This document shows positions 39,922 through 49,921 of a stretch of DNA of 64,000 nt, in pieces. The notes beneath the pieces are model-generated. The model searched no databases, had not been told where the DNA came from, and saw nothing but the letters and a program-made list of their open reading frames with translations. The stretch comes from Methylotenera_A aquatica (GTDB lineage Bacteria > Pseudomonadota > Gammaproteobacteria > Burkholderiales > Methylophilaceae), in NCBI GenBank assembly GCA_965601485.1, contig OZ271846.1, forward strand, positions 682,001 through 746,000, read 5' to 3'. The translations under genes and the position numbers were made by a program. Every line of letters starts with the position of its first letter. The first letter of the stretch is position 1.

Positions 39922-40476
39922 ATGAGTAATAAACAAATTGGAATTTTCTCAGGAGGCTGTTTCTGGTGCACTGAGCCTGTTTTTTCTCAGCTTAAAGGAG
40001 TGAGTAAAGTAGTTTCTGGCTATATTGGTGGGCACACACTTAACCCTACTTATAAAGACATTTGTAATGGCGATACAGGCCATGCGGAAGGCATACAAAT
40101 TAGCTTTGATGCAGACCAAGTGAGCTTTGAAAATTTACTAGAGGTATTTTTTGCATCGCATGACCCGACTACATTGAATCGTCAGGGCAACGATGTTGGT
40201 ACGCAATATCGCTCGGCAGTATTCTGCCAAAATGATGAGCAGCTCGAAGTGACTACTAGATTAATAGCAGAGCTTAACGCTAAAAAACTGTTTAATTCAG
40301 CTATTGTGACGCAAATTAATGGCCCAGAAACGTTTTATCCTGCTGAAACGTATCATCAATATTATTTTGACAAGAACCCCAGCCAGCCTTATTGTTTAGC
40401 GGTTGCCGCACCTAAAAAAGAGAAAATTAGGACCAAGTATTCAGAATTGATAAAAGATCTGTCACAAGAAGCTTGA
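39922..40476 (+). CDS. msrA: Peptide methionine sulfoxide reductase MsrA
   Basis: MsrA reduces the S epimer of methionine sulfoxide in proteins and peptides. The 184-residue protein has the signature GGCFWCTEPVF with catalytic C13, followed by VVSGYIGGHTLNPTYKDIC, GHAEGIQISFD and ASHDPTTLNRQGNDVGTQYRS. The resolving cysteine near the C-terminus is probably the one in PYCLAVAAPK. A good ribosome binding site (AAAGG) precedes the ATG. It is a single-gene unit facing corA. Confidence 0.95.
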   Translation: MSNKQIGIFSGGCFWCTEPVFSQLKGVSKVVSGYIGGHTLNPTYKDICNGDTGHAEGIQISFDADQVSFENLLEVFFASHDPTTLNRQGNDVGTQYRSAVFCQNDEQLEVTTRLIAELNAKKLFNSAIVTQINGPETFYPAETYHQYYFDKNPSQPYCLAVAAPKKEKIRTKYSELIKDLSQEA

Positions 40477-40516
40477 AGCTCGCAAAGCCGTTAAATTGTA
40501 TATTTAAAAGCGCCTA

Positions 40517-41641
40517 TTAGGTTTTACTGCTTAGCCATTGCCGACGCCAAAAAATGATAATCATGACGGATGCAATAGCTGCCATTAGGCCGATTGCCAA
40601 CCAAAATCCATTCGGATTTTTTAGCAAAGGCATGCTTTCAAAGTTCATACCGAATATTCCTGCTATTAGCGTGGCTGGCATAAACAGCATGGCTACAACC
40701 GTTAAAGCGCGTACTTCTAAATTCACCCGCTGACTGACGCTAGCCATATAAATATCCATCATGCCACTTAAGCTGTCGCGTATTGATTCTAGCGACTCAA
40801 TAAAATTGACCGCGTGATCGTAGACATCACGTAAGTAGGGCATAGTAGTTTGTTTAAAAAATTCATTTTCGTTGTGTGTTAAATTGTTAATCACCTCACG
40901 CAGTGGCCATACGGCACGCCGCAGTTCAATACTCACATGTTTTAATTGATGAATGTTACGCAGCATAGCGTTAGTTGGGCTGCTCAATAATAGTTCTTCC
41001 AACGTTTCGCTAGCTTCACCAATGTCATCCAGCACGCTAAAATATCTATCTACTACGCTGTCTAACAGCGCATAAGCTAAGTAATCAACGTCCAAATCGC
41101 GAATATGTGCGCCAGCTACACGCATGCGTGCACGCACAGGCTCAAAAATACCAGTAGAACGTTCTTGAAAAGTAAGCAAATAGTCGCGCCCCAATACAAA
41201 ACTTATCTGCTCAGAATCCATCAACAAACTGTCTTTGTCATATTTAAAACTTCGCGCTTCTAAAAACACATAATCATCAAATTCGTCAATTTTAGGGCGC
41301 TGTTCGGTATTCAATATATCTTCTAATACCAGCGGATGCAGATTGAATATGTTGCCCACTTGCTTAATCAGGGCGGCATTATGCACGCCATGAATGTTTA
41401 GCCACAGTTTTTTACCTGCGTTTGAATAATCACTTAATTTAAAAGCCGCAAGTTCATCCGCGCTTAATGCCCTTTCAGTTAAATCAGATGAGTCATACGC
41501 CACCAGTGTAACCGTAGGGTTATCCATTAGGGATATATCAGCATCCATATCGCCTAGATAAATCAACGAACCTGGAGGCATGCCAATTTTTTTTGAGTGA
41601 CGTTTTTTGGATTTGCGCTGATGGTTATTTTTCATCTTCAA
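40517..41641 (-). CDS. corA: Magnesium/cobalt transporter CorA
   Basis: CorA forms a pentameric inner-membrane channel for Mg2+ and Co2+. The 374-residue protein has a long cytoplasmic domain with HPLVLEDILNTEQRPKIDEFDDYVF and a long helix region, then two C-terminal transmembrane helices. The signature GMN (331-333) lies in IAGIFGMNFESMP at the end of the first helix. A basic N-terminal stretch (residues 1-20) is an unusual extension that could shift the true start to M21. It precedes the end of the flavin-reductase-like gene by only three bases, so they are likely co-transcribed. Confidence 0.93.
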   Translation of the reverse strand: MKMKNNHQRKSKKRHSKKIGMPPGSLIYLGDMDADISLMDNPTVTLVAYDSSDLTERALSADELAAFKLSDYSNAGKKLWLNIHGVHNAALIKQVGNIFNLHPLVLEDILNTEQRPKIDEFDDYVFLEARSFKYDKDSLLMDSEQISFVLGRDYLLTFQERSTGIFEPVRARMRVAGAHIRDLDVDYLAYALLDSVVDRYFSVLDDIGEASETLEELLLSSPTNAMLRNIHQLKHVSIELRRAVWPLREVINNLTHNENEFFKQTTMPYLRDVYDHAVNFIESLESIRDSLSGMMDIYMASVSQRVNLEVRALTVVAMLFMPATLIAGIFGMNFESMPLLKNPNGFWLAIGLMAAIASVMIIIFWRRQWLSSKT

Positions 41642-41644
41642 GTC

Positions 41645-42217
41645 TTATATTTTAAAAGCTTGACCAATTACCATAAAGTTTCCGCCTGCAATATGATGAA
41701 TGGTGCGTAAATCATCATGACCTTCAAAATGCCAATGACCGTCTGAGAATACGCGACTATCTGCATAAGCGGCAACTACTTCAGCCAGAAACAGATCGTA
41801 GGTGTTTTGAATATGCTGCTCAGAAATAATCTTGCACTCTAACCAAGCCACACAACCCTTTACAAGTTTTGCAGATACTTTGCTTGCTGAAAAAGTAGCT
41901 ATATTGAAATTTGCAAATTTATTATCAGGTGATTTACCTAAAAGTTCACGGCCGCTACTTGAACCAACTTCTAACACCATTTTTGCTTGACCGCGACATG
42001 GCACATTGATTGCAAAATTTCCTGAGACTTCTATCAGCTCGCGGGTATAAGTATTTTTATCAATTACAATCGCGATTTTAGGTGAATCAAAATCTAAGGG
42101 CATATTCCATGCGGCCGCCATCACATTCTGCTTGCCAGCATGGGCAGATGTAATCAATACAGTTGGCCCATGATTGAGAATGCGATAGGCTTTGCGTAGA
42201 TCGACTGCTTTAATCAT
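41645..42217 (-). CDS. Flavin reductase-like FMN-binding protein
   Basis: This 190-residue protein belongs to the flavin reductase/flavoredoxin-like split-barrel family. Typical segments are PTVLITSAHAGKQNVMAAAW, IAIVIDKNTYTRELIEVSGNFAINVPCRGQ and the later VAWLECKIISEQ. Members bind FMN and act as NAD(P)H:flavin oxidoreductases or electron carriers; the substrate here is unknown. It lies between glnS and corA on the same strand, 12 bases after the glnS stop, and the three may form one transcript. Confidence 0.85.
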   Translation of the reverse strand: MIKAVDLRKAYRILNHGPTVLITSAHAGKQNVMAAAWNMPLDFDSPKIAIVIDKNTYTRELIEVSGNFAINVPCRGQAKMVLEVGSSSGRELLGKSPDNKFANFNIATFSASKVSAKLVKGCVAWLECKIISEQHIQNTYDLFLAEVVAAYADSRVFSDGHWHFEGHDDLRTIHHIAGGNFMVIGQAFKI

Positions 42218-42229
42218 AGTAAAGCTAAA

Positions 42230-44011
42230 TCACTTCTGCCAAGCATCCCGCAAAGTAACCGTACGATTAAATACTGGCTTGCCATCAATGCTATCTTTTT
42301 TATCCGCAACAAAATAACCGTGACGTTCAAATTGGAATCTATCTTCTGGCTTTGCGTCTTTTAGATTGGGCTCTAGTTGTGCGGTAATAGTTTTTACAGA
42401 GTATGGGTTTAAGTCATTCAAATAGTCTCTATCTCCAGAACCAGGGTACGCCTCTTTAAATAATCTATCGTATAAACGAATCTCTGCCGCGTAAGCGTGT
42501 TGTGCGCTTACCCAGTGGATATTCCCTTTTACCTTGATAGCATCGGCGCCAGGGGTGCCTGATTTTGTATCTGGTAGGTAATCGCAATGCACTACGGTGA
42601 CATTGCCTACGGTATCTTTTTCAACCCTTGTGCATTTAACTACATAACCGTAACGCAGTCGCACCATGCCATCGGGAGTTAACCTAAAGAAGCCTTTGCT
42701 TGGCATTTCCATAAAGTCTTCTGCCTCAATCCATAATTCGCGGGTTAATGGTACAACACGCTTGCCTAGTTCAGGCTTTAACGGATGGTTAGGCGCAAAG
42801 CAGTCTTCTACCTTGTCCAATTCGTAATTATCAATCACCAATTTAATTGGGTCTAGCACGGCAATGCGGCGCTCAGCAGCGTCGTTTAACACTTCGCGCA
42901 TGCAGTCTTCTAAAATGGTGTATTCAATCCAAGAGTCTGCCTTTGAAATACCAATACGGTCTGTAAATAGCTTAAAGCCTTCTGCTACATAGCCGCGGCG
43001 GCGGGCGCCTGCTAATGTTGGTAAACGTGGGTCATCCCAGCCTGACACATGTTTTTGCTCTACCAAATCGATTAACTTACGCTTTGAAAGCACCACATAC
43101 GTTAAGTTAAGGCGCGCAAACTCGTATTGTTTTGGTAGCGGATGCGCTAATAAACCAGCCTCTGCCAAGCGCTCTAATAACCAATCGTAGAATGGGCGTT
43201 GATCTTCAAATTCTAGTGTGCAAATTGAATGCGTAATTTGCTCTAACGCATCTTCAATGGGGTGCGCAAAGGTGTACATGGGGTAAATGCACCATGTGTT
43301 ACCCGTGTTATGATGATGCGCGCGGCGCACACGGTAGATAGCTGGGTCGCGCAGGTTGATATTAGATGATGCCATATCGATTTTGGCGCGTAAAATAAGG
43401 CTACCATCGGCATGTTTGCCATCACGCATTTCGTGGAATAGTTGCAGATTCTCTGCTACTGTACGATTGCGCCACGGCGAATTTTTACCGGGCTCTGTTA
43501 GCGTGCCGCGGGTTTCGCGCATTTCGTCAGCTGTTTGGCTATCCACATACGCATGACCATTTTCAATCAGACTTTCTGCCGCGCGATACATAAAATCGAA
43601 ATAATTACTGGCGAAATATAAATTTGATTCAACGCCACCGTTTGATTCAATGGTTTGCCAATTAAAACCAAGCCATTGCACCGCATCTAAGATACTGTCG
43701 ACGTATTCTTGGCTCTCTTTTTCTGGGTTGGTATCGTCAAAGCGCAAATGACACACGCCAGCGTAATCTCGCGCTAAACCAAAGTTTAAAAAGATACTTT
43801 TGGCATGACCAATATGCAGATAACCATTTGGTTCTGGCGGAAAGCGGGTACGGATTTTGGCTGGGTCTAGTTGGCCTAGTGCTTGATGTTTAGAGTCACC
43901 AGGGCTACCTGCCCATTTTTTAGTAGCGTATTTCTTATCGGCTAAATCGTGCTCAACAATGGCGCGAATAAAGTTAGAACCTAGTGAAATCGGAGTTTTT
44001 TCTGAGGACAT
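42230..44011 (-). CDS. glnS: Glutaminyl-tRNA synthetase
   Basis: GlnS charges tRNA-Gln directly with glutamine. The 593-residue class I enzyme has the HIGH motif (66-69) in PPEPNGYLHIGHAKSI, followed by FDDTNPEKE, and a KMSKS-like VLSKRKL. The C-terminal anticodon-binding beta-barrels (about 365-590) are complete, with RLRYGYVVKCT and RFQFERHGYFVAD. Length is slightly above E. coli (554) because of an N-terminal stretch before the catalytic core. Presence of GlnS implies that tRNA-Gln is not made via the amidotransferase route alone. Divergent from birA. Confidence 0.96.
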   Translation of the reverse strand: MSSEKTPISLGSNFIRAIVEHDLADKKYATKKWAGSPGDSKHQALGQLDPAKIRTRFPPEPNGYLHIGHAKSIFLNFGLARDYAGVCHLRFDDTNPEKESQEYVDSILDAVQWLGFNWQTIESNGGVESNLYFASNYFDFMYRAAESLIENGHAYVDSQTADEMRETRGTLTEPGKNSPWRNRTVAENLQLFHEMRDGKHADGSLILRAKIDMASSNINLRDPAIYRVRRAHHHNTGNTWCIYPMYTFAHPIEDALEQITHSICTLEFEDQRPFYDWLLERLAEAGLLAHPLPKQYEFARLNLTYVVLSKRKLIDLVEQKHVSGWDDPRLPTLAGARRRGYVAEGFKLFTDRIGISKADSWIEYTILEDCMREVLNDAAERRIAVLDPIKLVIDNYELDKVEDCFAPNHPLKPELGKRVVPLTRELWIEAEDFMEMPSKGFFRLTPDGMVRLRYGYVVKCTRVEKDTVGNVTVVHCDYLPDTKSGTPGADAIKVKGNIHWVSAQHAYAAEIRLYDRLFKEAYPGSGDRDYLNDLNPYSVKTITAQLEPNLKDAKPEDRFQFERHGYFVADKKDSIDGKPVFNRTVTLRDAWQK

Positions 44012-44132
44012 AAATATTTCGTATCATTTTTTGTAAGCTAATAGTTACTATATTTTACACGCTTGAATTGTATTAGGGGTGGCTTCGATCCACTAAAGCA
44101 GCAAGCATTTGCTGTGATAAACTTCACGGATA

Positions 44133-45119
44133 ATGAGCAATTTAACTTTTCCTGTTTTACAGTTTCTGGCTGATGGTCAATTTCATTCGGGTGAGGCTTT
44201 GGCGCAGCAATTTAAAGTAACGCGTGCCACCATTTGGAATGCAATCAAGCATGCCAAAAGTTTGGGCATACCAATTTTTTCAGTGCCTGGGCGCGGCTAT
44301 AAATTACCCCAAGCTATTGAATTTTTAGATAAAAATGCTGTATTAAATGCAATTGGTGAACAGCGTGAATGGTTTAATCTAATTATTCTAGATGAGATTG
44401 CATCGACCAATACCTATTTGATGCAGCAAAAAAATGTGGCACATGCCACTTGTGTGGCCGCTCATATTCAAACCAAAGGTAAAGGCAGGCGCGGCCGCAC
44501 TTGGGTTTCGCAATTGGGTGCTAGTTTAACTTTTTCTTTAGTATGGCGTTTTCAATGCGGTGCAGCAGCATTATCAGGCTTAAGTTTGGCGGTGGGTGTT
44601 GCGTTGATGCGCACTTTGATTAGTTTTGGCGTTAATCAGGCAAAATTAAAATGGCCAAATGATGTACTTGTTGAGGGTAAAAAATTAGCGGGTATCTTAA
44701 TTGAGCTGCATGGCGATTTAGATGGCCCAAGCATGGCGGTGATTGGCATAGGTGTTAATTTAAATCTGCCTAAAGAGGTAATTGAGGCAATTGACCAGCC
44801 AACAATCGATTTGAATACAGCATCCAATAACACAATTAATCAAAATTTTTTATTGGGTACATTGCTAAAGCATTTGACAGAAGTGTTAAGTCGCTTTGAG
44901 CAGTTTGGTTTTGTTGGTTTTCGGGATGAATGGGTAAACTATCATGCTTATCATCAGCAGCCCGTGCGCATGTTATTGCCTAATGGCACAGAAGTATTAG
45001 GCTTAGTGAATAATGTGGCAGATGATGGTATTTTACTGGTAGAAACATCGCTTGGATTGCAGCGTTTTTCGGCAGGCGAAATTTCTTTAAGAGCCGTTAA
45101 TACAGGAGATACGGCCTAA
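44133..45119 (+). CDS. birA: Biotin-protein ligase BirA (bifunctional with repressor domain)
   Basis: BirA attaches biotin to acetyl-CoA carboxylase and, with its N-terminal winged helix, can repress biotin genes. The 328-residue protein has the HTH at about 15-50 (GEALAQQFKVTRATIWNAIKHAKSLG), then the ligase domain with the biotinyl-AMP loop GKGRRGRTWVS, the KLKWPNDVLVEGKKLAGILIE core and the SH3-like C-terminal domain. Length is typical of regulatory BirA. The stop overlaps the coaX start by one base (45119), indicating coupled translation. Confidence 0.94.
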   Translation: MSNLTFPVLQFLADGQFHSGEALAQQFKVTRATIWNAIKHAKSLGIPIFSVPGRGYKLPQAIEFLDKNAVLNAIGEQREWFNLIILDEIASTNTYLMQQKNVAHATCVAAHIQTKGKGRRGRTWVSQLGASLTFSLVWRFQCGAAALSGLSLAVGVALMRTLISFGVNQAKLKWPNDVLVEGKKLAGILIELHGDLDGPSMAVIGIGVNLNLPKEVIEAIDQPTIDLNTASNNTINQNFLLGTLLKHLTEVLSRFEQFGFVGFRDEWVNYHAYHQQPVRMLLPNGTEVLGLVNNVADDGILLVETSLGLQRFSAGEISLRAVNTGDTA

Positions 45120-45874
45120 TGTTATTAGTAATAGACAGCGGCAATACTCGCACTAAATGGGCTTTAGTGGATAGCTTAGGTGCGATGCAACTGCCAGTCG
45201 TTTGTTTGAATAGCGATATAAAGACATCTGCATTAAATCAGGTGGTACCAAAAGCCAAAAAAGTGCTTATTTCCAATGTGGCAGGCGAGACTTTAGCGCA
45301 TCAAATTACACAGTTAATTGCGCCACTACGCCCCAACTTTGTAGTTGCAAAGCATCAAGCTGGTGACGTGATTAATGGTTATGTGCAAGCGGAAAAGTTA
45401 GGCGCAGATCGCTGGGCAGCGCTGATTGCTGCTTGGCACATCAATTATCATCCCACTTTGGTAATAAATGCAGGTACGGCTATTACCATCGATTGCTTGT
45501 CGTTAGATATAAGTGGCAAAGGTTTGTTTTTGGGAGGTAGCATTATGCCTGGTTTGCGCTTGATGCAAACGGCATTAACGCATAATACAGCGCAATTAAA
45601 AGTGGGTGATGGTGCACATTTTATTTTCCCGCTAAATACACAAAATGCCATTCAAACAGGTTGCTTAAATGCCGCAATTGGCGCCATTGGAATTATGTTA
45701 AAGCAGCTTGAAAAACACATTGCAATCCAACCAAAATTGCTGATTAGCGGCGGCGATGCAACTAAAATCGCAAACGCGTTGATGGCGCATTTAAATGTAG
45801 AAGAAAATCGGATTATGATAATCGAAAACCTTGTTTTGCAAGGCTTGGCAATATTACAGAAAGAATATATATGA
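45119..45874 (+). CDS. coaX: Type III pantothenate kinase CoaX
   Basis: CoaX phosphorylates pantothenate in coenzyme A synthesis, is insensitive to feedback by CoA, and needs a monovalent cation. The 251-residue protein shows the ASKHA phosphate loop DSGNTRTKWAL, KLGADRWAALIAAW, NAGTAITIDCL and GGSIMPGLRLM. It is coupled to birA and, through an ATGA overlap (45871-45874), to the SPOR-domain gene, the usual betaproteobacterial trio. Confidence 0.95.
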   Translation: MLLVIDSGNTRTKWALVDSLGAMQLPVVCLNSDIKTSALNQVVPKAKKVLISNVAGETLAHQITQLIAPLRPNFVVAKHQAGDVINGYVQAEKLGADRWAALIAAWHINYHPTLVINAGTAITIDCLSLDISGKGLFLGGSIMPGLRLMQTALTHNTAQLKVGDGAHFIFPLNTQNAIQTGCLNAAIGAIGIMLKQLEKHIAIQPKLLISGGDATKIANALMAHLNVEENRIMIIENLVLQGLAILQKEYI

Positions 45875-46536
45875 AGTGGCTGTTAGGGTTTTTGCTGTTA
45901 TTGAATGTGGGTTTATTGGGCTATTTTAATGCAGATGTTTTTGCGCCAACGCCAGTGCAAATAAATCCGCCCATTAATCCTGAAAAGCTCAAGATATTAG
46001 ATGCGCAATCTTTAGAAGCCATGCCTAAAAAAGTGGCTGCATTGCCAACGGCGCCAGTGGTAGAAATACCTGCAACTAGTTGCTATCAGTGGGGTAATTT
46101 CACTGCAAGCAATTTGCCATCGGCTCAGGTAGCTTTGGCTAAGCTAGGCTTAGAAGGAGTTGCTAGGCAAGCGGATACTGGCCAAGCAGATAGGCGCTTT
46201 TGGGTGTATTACCCCCCCTTAAAAAATGCCCAATTAGCACAAAAAAAGGCGGAAGAAATTAAATCATTAGGTATTGGCGAGATATTTGTGGTGCAAGACT
46301 CGCAATGGCGACATGCAATTTCGTTTGGTTTATTTCAAGATGAAAAATTGGCCACCAATTTGCTGAACGATTTGCAAGCTAAAGGCGTAAAAGGTGCTAC
46401 CAAAGCCTTGCGTAGTCCTGGTAAAAATATCTCTAGCTTACTGGTTAAAGCAGTGTCGCCAGAAGCGGCATTAGAGTTGCAAAAAGTAAGCCCAGAATTT
46501 ATAGACAGTGAGCTGAAAGTGGCCGCCTGCCCATAA
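45871..46536 (+). CDS. SPOR-domain membrane protein
   Basis: This 221-residue protein has one N-terminal transmembrane helix (about 1-22), a proline-rich linker and a C-terminal SPOR-like domain (about 70-185; RFWVYYPPLKNAQLAQKKAEE then HAISFGLFQDEKLATNLLNDL). SPOR domains bind denuded glycan strands of septal peptidoglycan. Similar genes regularly follow birA-coaX in betaproteobacteria, and their role is uncharacterised. It overlaps coaX by four bases. Confidence 0.8.
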   Translation: MKWLLGFLLLLNVGLLGYFNADVFAPTPVQINPPINPEKLKILDAQSLEAMPKKVAALPTAPVVEIPATSCYQWGNFTASNLPSAQVALAKLGLEGVARQADTGQADRRFWVYYPPLKNAQLAQKKAEEIKSLGIGEIFVVQDSQWRHAISFGLFQDEKLATNLLNDLQAKGVKGATKALRSPGKNISSLLVKAVSPEAALELQKVSPEFIDSELKVAACP

Positions 46537-46554
46537 CACAATAAATTAAAGCTC

Positions 46555-47922
46555 TTAAGGAAAGAGTTTACCCGGATTTAGTATATTACTCGGATCAAAA
46601 GTCAGTTTGATTTGCTTCATTAGCGCCATCGTCGTTGCGTCAATTTCACGCGATACAAATGGCCGCTTTGCCATTCCAACGCCGTGCTCGCCAGATAATG
46701 TGCCTTGCAACGACAGCACTAAGCTAAACACTTCATCTAAGCAGGCATAAGCGCGCTGCATTTCTTCTGAGTCGTTTGGGTTAACCAATAAATTGACATG
46801 AATATTGCCATTACCCGCATGACCAAAATTAACATTGCTGATTTGGTATTGTGCGGATAATTTTTCTAAACCGGTTAATAGTTCAGGTAAGTGCGATACA
46901 GGTACAGCAATATCTTCATTGATTTTTTTAGGCGCGATATCTTTTAACAAAGGCGATAAAGCTTTGCGCGCGGCCCATAAAGCTTTGGTATCCAGCGCTG
47001 GCTTGGCTTCAATTAAGCCTTCAACTTGGCAAGCTTGCAAAATTGCCTCAGTAGCTTCAATAATCTCTTGTTGGCTACCATCTACCTCAATCATTAAATA
47101 GGCTTTAGCGTTTTCGGGCAATAAATTTTGGTGGCGGTTACGAATTAAATTTAGCGCTCCATTATCCAAAAATTCCAATGCGCTTGGCGTATAAGGTTGC
47201 GCCATAATGGCGGCAATGGCTTTGGCGCAGCTGTAAGTATCTATAAACTCTGCTGTTAAGCCACCTGTATTTTTTGGAAGGGGAGTGAGTTTTAAGGTGG
47301 CTTCGGTAATCACAGCAAGAGTACCTTCACTGCCCACAATTAAGCGTGTTAAATCATAGCCAACCACGCCTTTGCTGGTGTAACAGCCTGTTTTGATAAT
47401 ATCGCCATTACCTGTTACTGCTTTTAAGCCTAATACATGGTCGCGTGCGACACCATATTTCACCGCATGCGGCCCTGCGGCGCAAGTGGCTAAATTGCCA
47501 CCGATACTGCAATACCCCGCGCTAGATGGGTCTGGTGGCCAGAAAAACCCTACAGGCTTAATGGCATCTTGTAATGCTTGATTCAGCACGCCTGGCTCAA
47601 TAATCGCCATACGATTGTCAGGGTCAATGCTGATAATTTTTTGCATGCGTTCAAGCGACATAACAACGCCACCTGCTTCAGGCACGCTACCGCCCGCTGT
47701 GCCAGTACCCCGCCCGCGTGGCACAACTGGTATTTTGTACTGATTGCATAACTGAATAACGGCTTGTACTTCGTCCGTTGTTAGCGGAAAAACAACGGCG
47801 ATAGGGTTGTGATAGTTGCGCGAATTATCGTAAGCATAGGCATAGCAGTCAACAGGGTCGGTAAAGACTCTATCATTTGAGAATAGCTTGGTTAATGCTG
47901 GGATAAATTCTTGCGCATGCAT
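46555..47922 (-). CDS. FAD-linked oxidase, glycolate oxidase GlcD / D-lactate dehydrogenase type
   Basis: This 455-residue flavoenzyme has the FAD-binding PCMH domain (VPRGRGTGTAGGSVPEAGGV, DPSSAGYCSIGGNLATCAAG) and the C-terminal cap domain (NFGHAGNGNIHVNLLVNP, LSGEHGVGMAKRPF, FDPSNILNPGKLFP). The family oxidises 2-hydroxy acids such as glycolate or D-lactate with a quinone or cytochrome acceptor. Its start is four bases after the lpdA stop, so it is probably the last gene of the pyruvate dehydrogenase operon. D-lactate to pyruvate would fit that context, but the substrate is inference. No glcE or glcF is adjacent. Confidence 0.88.
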   Translation of the reverse strand: MHAQEFIPALTKLFSNDRVFTDPVDCYAYAYDNSRNYHNPIAVVFPLTTDEVQAVIQLCNQYKIPVVPRGRGTGTAGGSVPEAGGVVMSLERMQKIISIDPDNRMAIIEPGVLNQALQDAIKPVGFFWPPDPSSAGYCSIGGNLATCAAGPHAVKYGVARDHVLGLKAVTGNGDIIKTGCYTSKGVVGYDLTRLIVGSEGTLAVITEATLKLTPLPKNTGGLTAEFIDTYSCAKAIAAIMAQPYTPSALEFLDNGALNLIRNRHQNLLPENAKAYLMIEVDGSQQEIIEATEAILQACQVEGLIEAKPALDTKALWAARKALSPLLKDIAPKKINEDIAVPVSHLPELLTGLEKLSAQYQISNVNFGHAGNGNIHVNLLVNPNDSEEMQRAYACLDEVFSLVLSLQGTLSGEHGVGMAKRPFVSREIDATTMALMKQIKLTFDPSNILNPGKLFP

Positions 47923-47926
47923 GCAA

Positions 47927-49675
47927 CTACCTTTTCTTGATATACAAGTCGGTTATCGTGCCTTCTTTCATCTCAGCAGCAAAACAAACGGTCTCTGATA
48001 AAGTAGGATGTGCGTGAATGGTTAAGCCTAAGTCGTGTGCGTCAGCACCCATTTCAATAGCTAATACCGCTTCAGCCAGCAGTTCACCCGCGTTAACTCC
48101 CACAATACCTGCGCCAATTAAACGATGGGTGGCTTTGTCAAAAATCAACTTAGTAGTGCCTTCGGTGCGCGCAACCGCGATAGCACGGCCACTAGCCGCC
48201 CAAGGGAAGCTGGCTTTTTCATATTCAATGCCTTTGGCTTTTGCTTCGATTTCGGTGACACCTGCCCAAGCAATTTCAGGATCTGTATAGGCAACAGATG
48301 GAATACAAGCCGCTTGAAACTGCACTTTATGCCCAGCAATGACTTCTGCTGCCACTTTACCTTCATGCGTGGCTTTATGCGCTAACATTGGTTGGCCGAC
48401 AATATCGCCGATAGCGAAGATATGCGCTACGTTTGTACGCATTTGTTTATCGACTGCAATAAAGCCGCGTTCATCTACCGCCACCCCTGCTAATTCCGCA
48501 CCAATATTTTTACCATTTGGACAGCGGCCAATAGAAACTAAAACTCTGTCATATACTTGGCTTTCTTTTGGCGCAACGTCACCATCAAAGCTCACATGAA
48601 TACCATCTTGTTTAGCTTCAATTTTAGATACTTTGGTTGAAAGCATAATGGCTTCAAAGCGTTTTTCCATGCGTTTTTGTAATGGGCGCACCAAGTCGCG
48701 GTCGCATCCTTGTACCAAGCCATCCATAAACTCGACAACGCTGACTTTTGTTCCTAATGCATCGTAAACGGTGCCCATTTCCAAACCAATAATGCCGCCG
48801 CCAATCACCAGCATGCGTTTCGGAATATCAGCTAATGCCAATGCGCCAGTAGAGTCCATGATGCGCTCATCATCTGGTGCATTAGGAAATTTAGTGGCAT
48901 GCGAGCCTGCTGCAATAATAGCGTTTTCGAAGCCTATGGTAGTAATTTTGCCATCATTATCAGTAACGGAGATTTGATTTGCGCTGGTAAAAGCACCAAC
49001 GCCAACAACAACAGTAACGCCACGTTGTTTAGCCATTTGCGCCAAGCCGCCGGTGAGTTTGGCGACTACATCATTACTTTTCCAATTGCGTAGCGCGTCT
49101 AAATCAATATTTGGTGCGCTAAAGGTAACGCCATGATTCGCGGTTTCTTCGGCCTCTGTAATGACTTTGGCGGTATGTAATAGTGCTTTAGACGGGATGC
49201 AACCTACGTTTAAACAAACTCCGCCCAATGTAGGATAGCGCTCAATTAGCACCACATTTAAGCCAAGATCGGCGGCTCTAAATGCGGCTGTGTAGCCACC
49301 AGGGCCTGAGCCTAAAACCACGACTTGAGTGTTTATATCACTTTTACCATTGACTATTGCTGAATTTGTGGCTATTGCCGCTTGTTTAATTGCAGGCGCA
49401 TCTTCCTTAATAGCTGGTGGTATATCCGCTTTGGTTTCGGGCGCAATCACCACAATAAATGAGCCTTTAGCGACTTTATCACCCACTTTAACTTTTATTT
49501 CTTTTACCACTCCAGCATGCGAGGATGGGATGTCCATCGATGCCTTGTCTGATTCTACAGTAATGAGTGAATCGTCAACAGCAACAACATCACCAATATG
49601 AACTAATATTTCGATGATAACTACACTATCAAAATTACCAATATCGGGGACTAATACATCCACTAAATCGCTCAT
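47927..49675 (-). CDS. lpdA: Dihydrolipoamide dehydrogenase with an N-terminal lipoyl domain
   Basis: E3 of the pyruvate dehydrogenase complex reoxidises dihydrolipoyl groups with NAD+. The 582-residue protein carries an N-terminal lipoyl domain (about 1-80) with the lipoylated K44 in SDKASMD, an Ala/Pro-rich linker (about 80-115), and the complete flavoprotein with GSGPGGYTAAFRAADLG, the redox pair C154 and C159 (GGVCLNVGCIPSK), NAD-binding GGGIIGLEMGT and the C-terminal dimer interface HAHPTLSETV. This lipoyl-E3 fusion is known from betaproteobacteria such as Neisseria and Ralstonia. It lies 246 bases after aceF. Confidence 0.95.
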   Translation of the reverse strand: MSDLVDVLVPDIGNFDSVVIIEILVHIGDVVAVDDSLITVESDKASMDIPSSHAGVVKEIKVKVGDKVAKGSFIVVIAPETKADIPPAIKEDAPAIKQAAIATNSAIVNGKSDINTQVVVLGSGPGGYTAAFRAADLGLNVVLIERYPTLGGVCLNVGCIPSKALLHTAKVITEAEETANHGVTFSAPNIDLDALRNWKSNDVVAKLTGGLAQMAKQRGVTVVVGVGAFTSANQISVTDNDGKITTIGFENAIIAAGSHATKFPNAPDDERIMDSTGALALADIPKRMLVIGGGIIGLEMGTVYDALGTKVSVVEFMDGLVQGCDRDLVRPLQKRMEKRFEAIMLSTKVSKIEAKQDGIHVSFDGDVAPKESQVYDRVLVSIGRCPNGKNIGAELAGVAVDERGFIAVDKQMRTNVAHIFAIGDIVGQPMLAHKATHEGKVAAEVIAGHKVQFQAACIPSVAYTDPEIAWAGVTEIEAKAKGIEYEKASFPWAASGRAIAVARTEGTTKLIFDKATHRLIGAGIVGVNAGELLAEAVLAIEMGADAHDLGLTIHAHPTLSETVCFAAEMKEGTITDLYIKKR

Positions 49676-49921
49676 GCTTAACCTTTGTTTTGCTTAAATA
49701 TAAGCATAATTTTAGCATTAAAGCGTGCAAATTTAAGCCTTTAGCAAAACTATAGAACGCTAGGTGCTTGTTAAGCAGATACTGGATGCGAGCAAGTGCA
49801 GAAGACAGCAATTGCCGTGAAATTATCACCAATATACCCACATGAGTTTGTAATATTGGCGATTTTAATGATTTTTAGATTATTCACACCAAAAAAGTGC
49901 GAATAGTTGAGGTTTGTACGA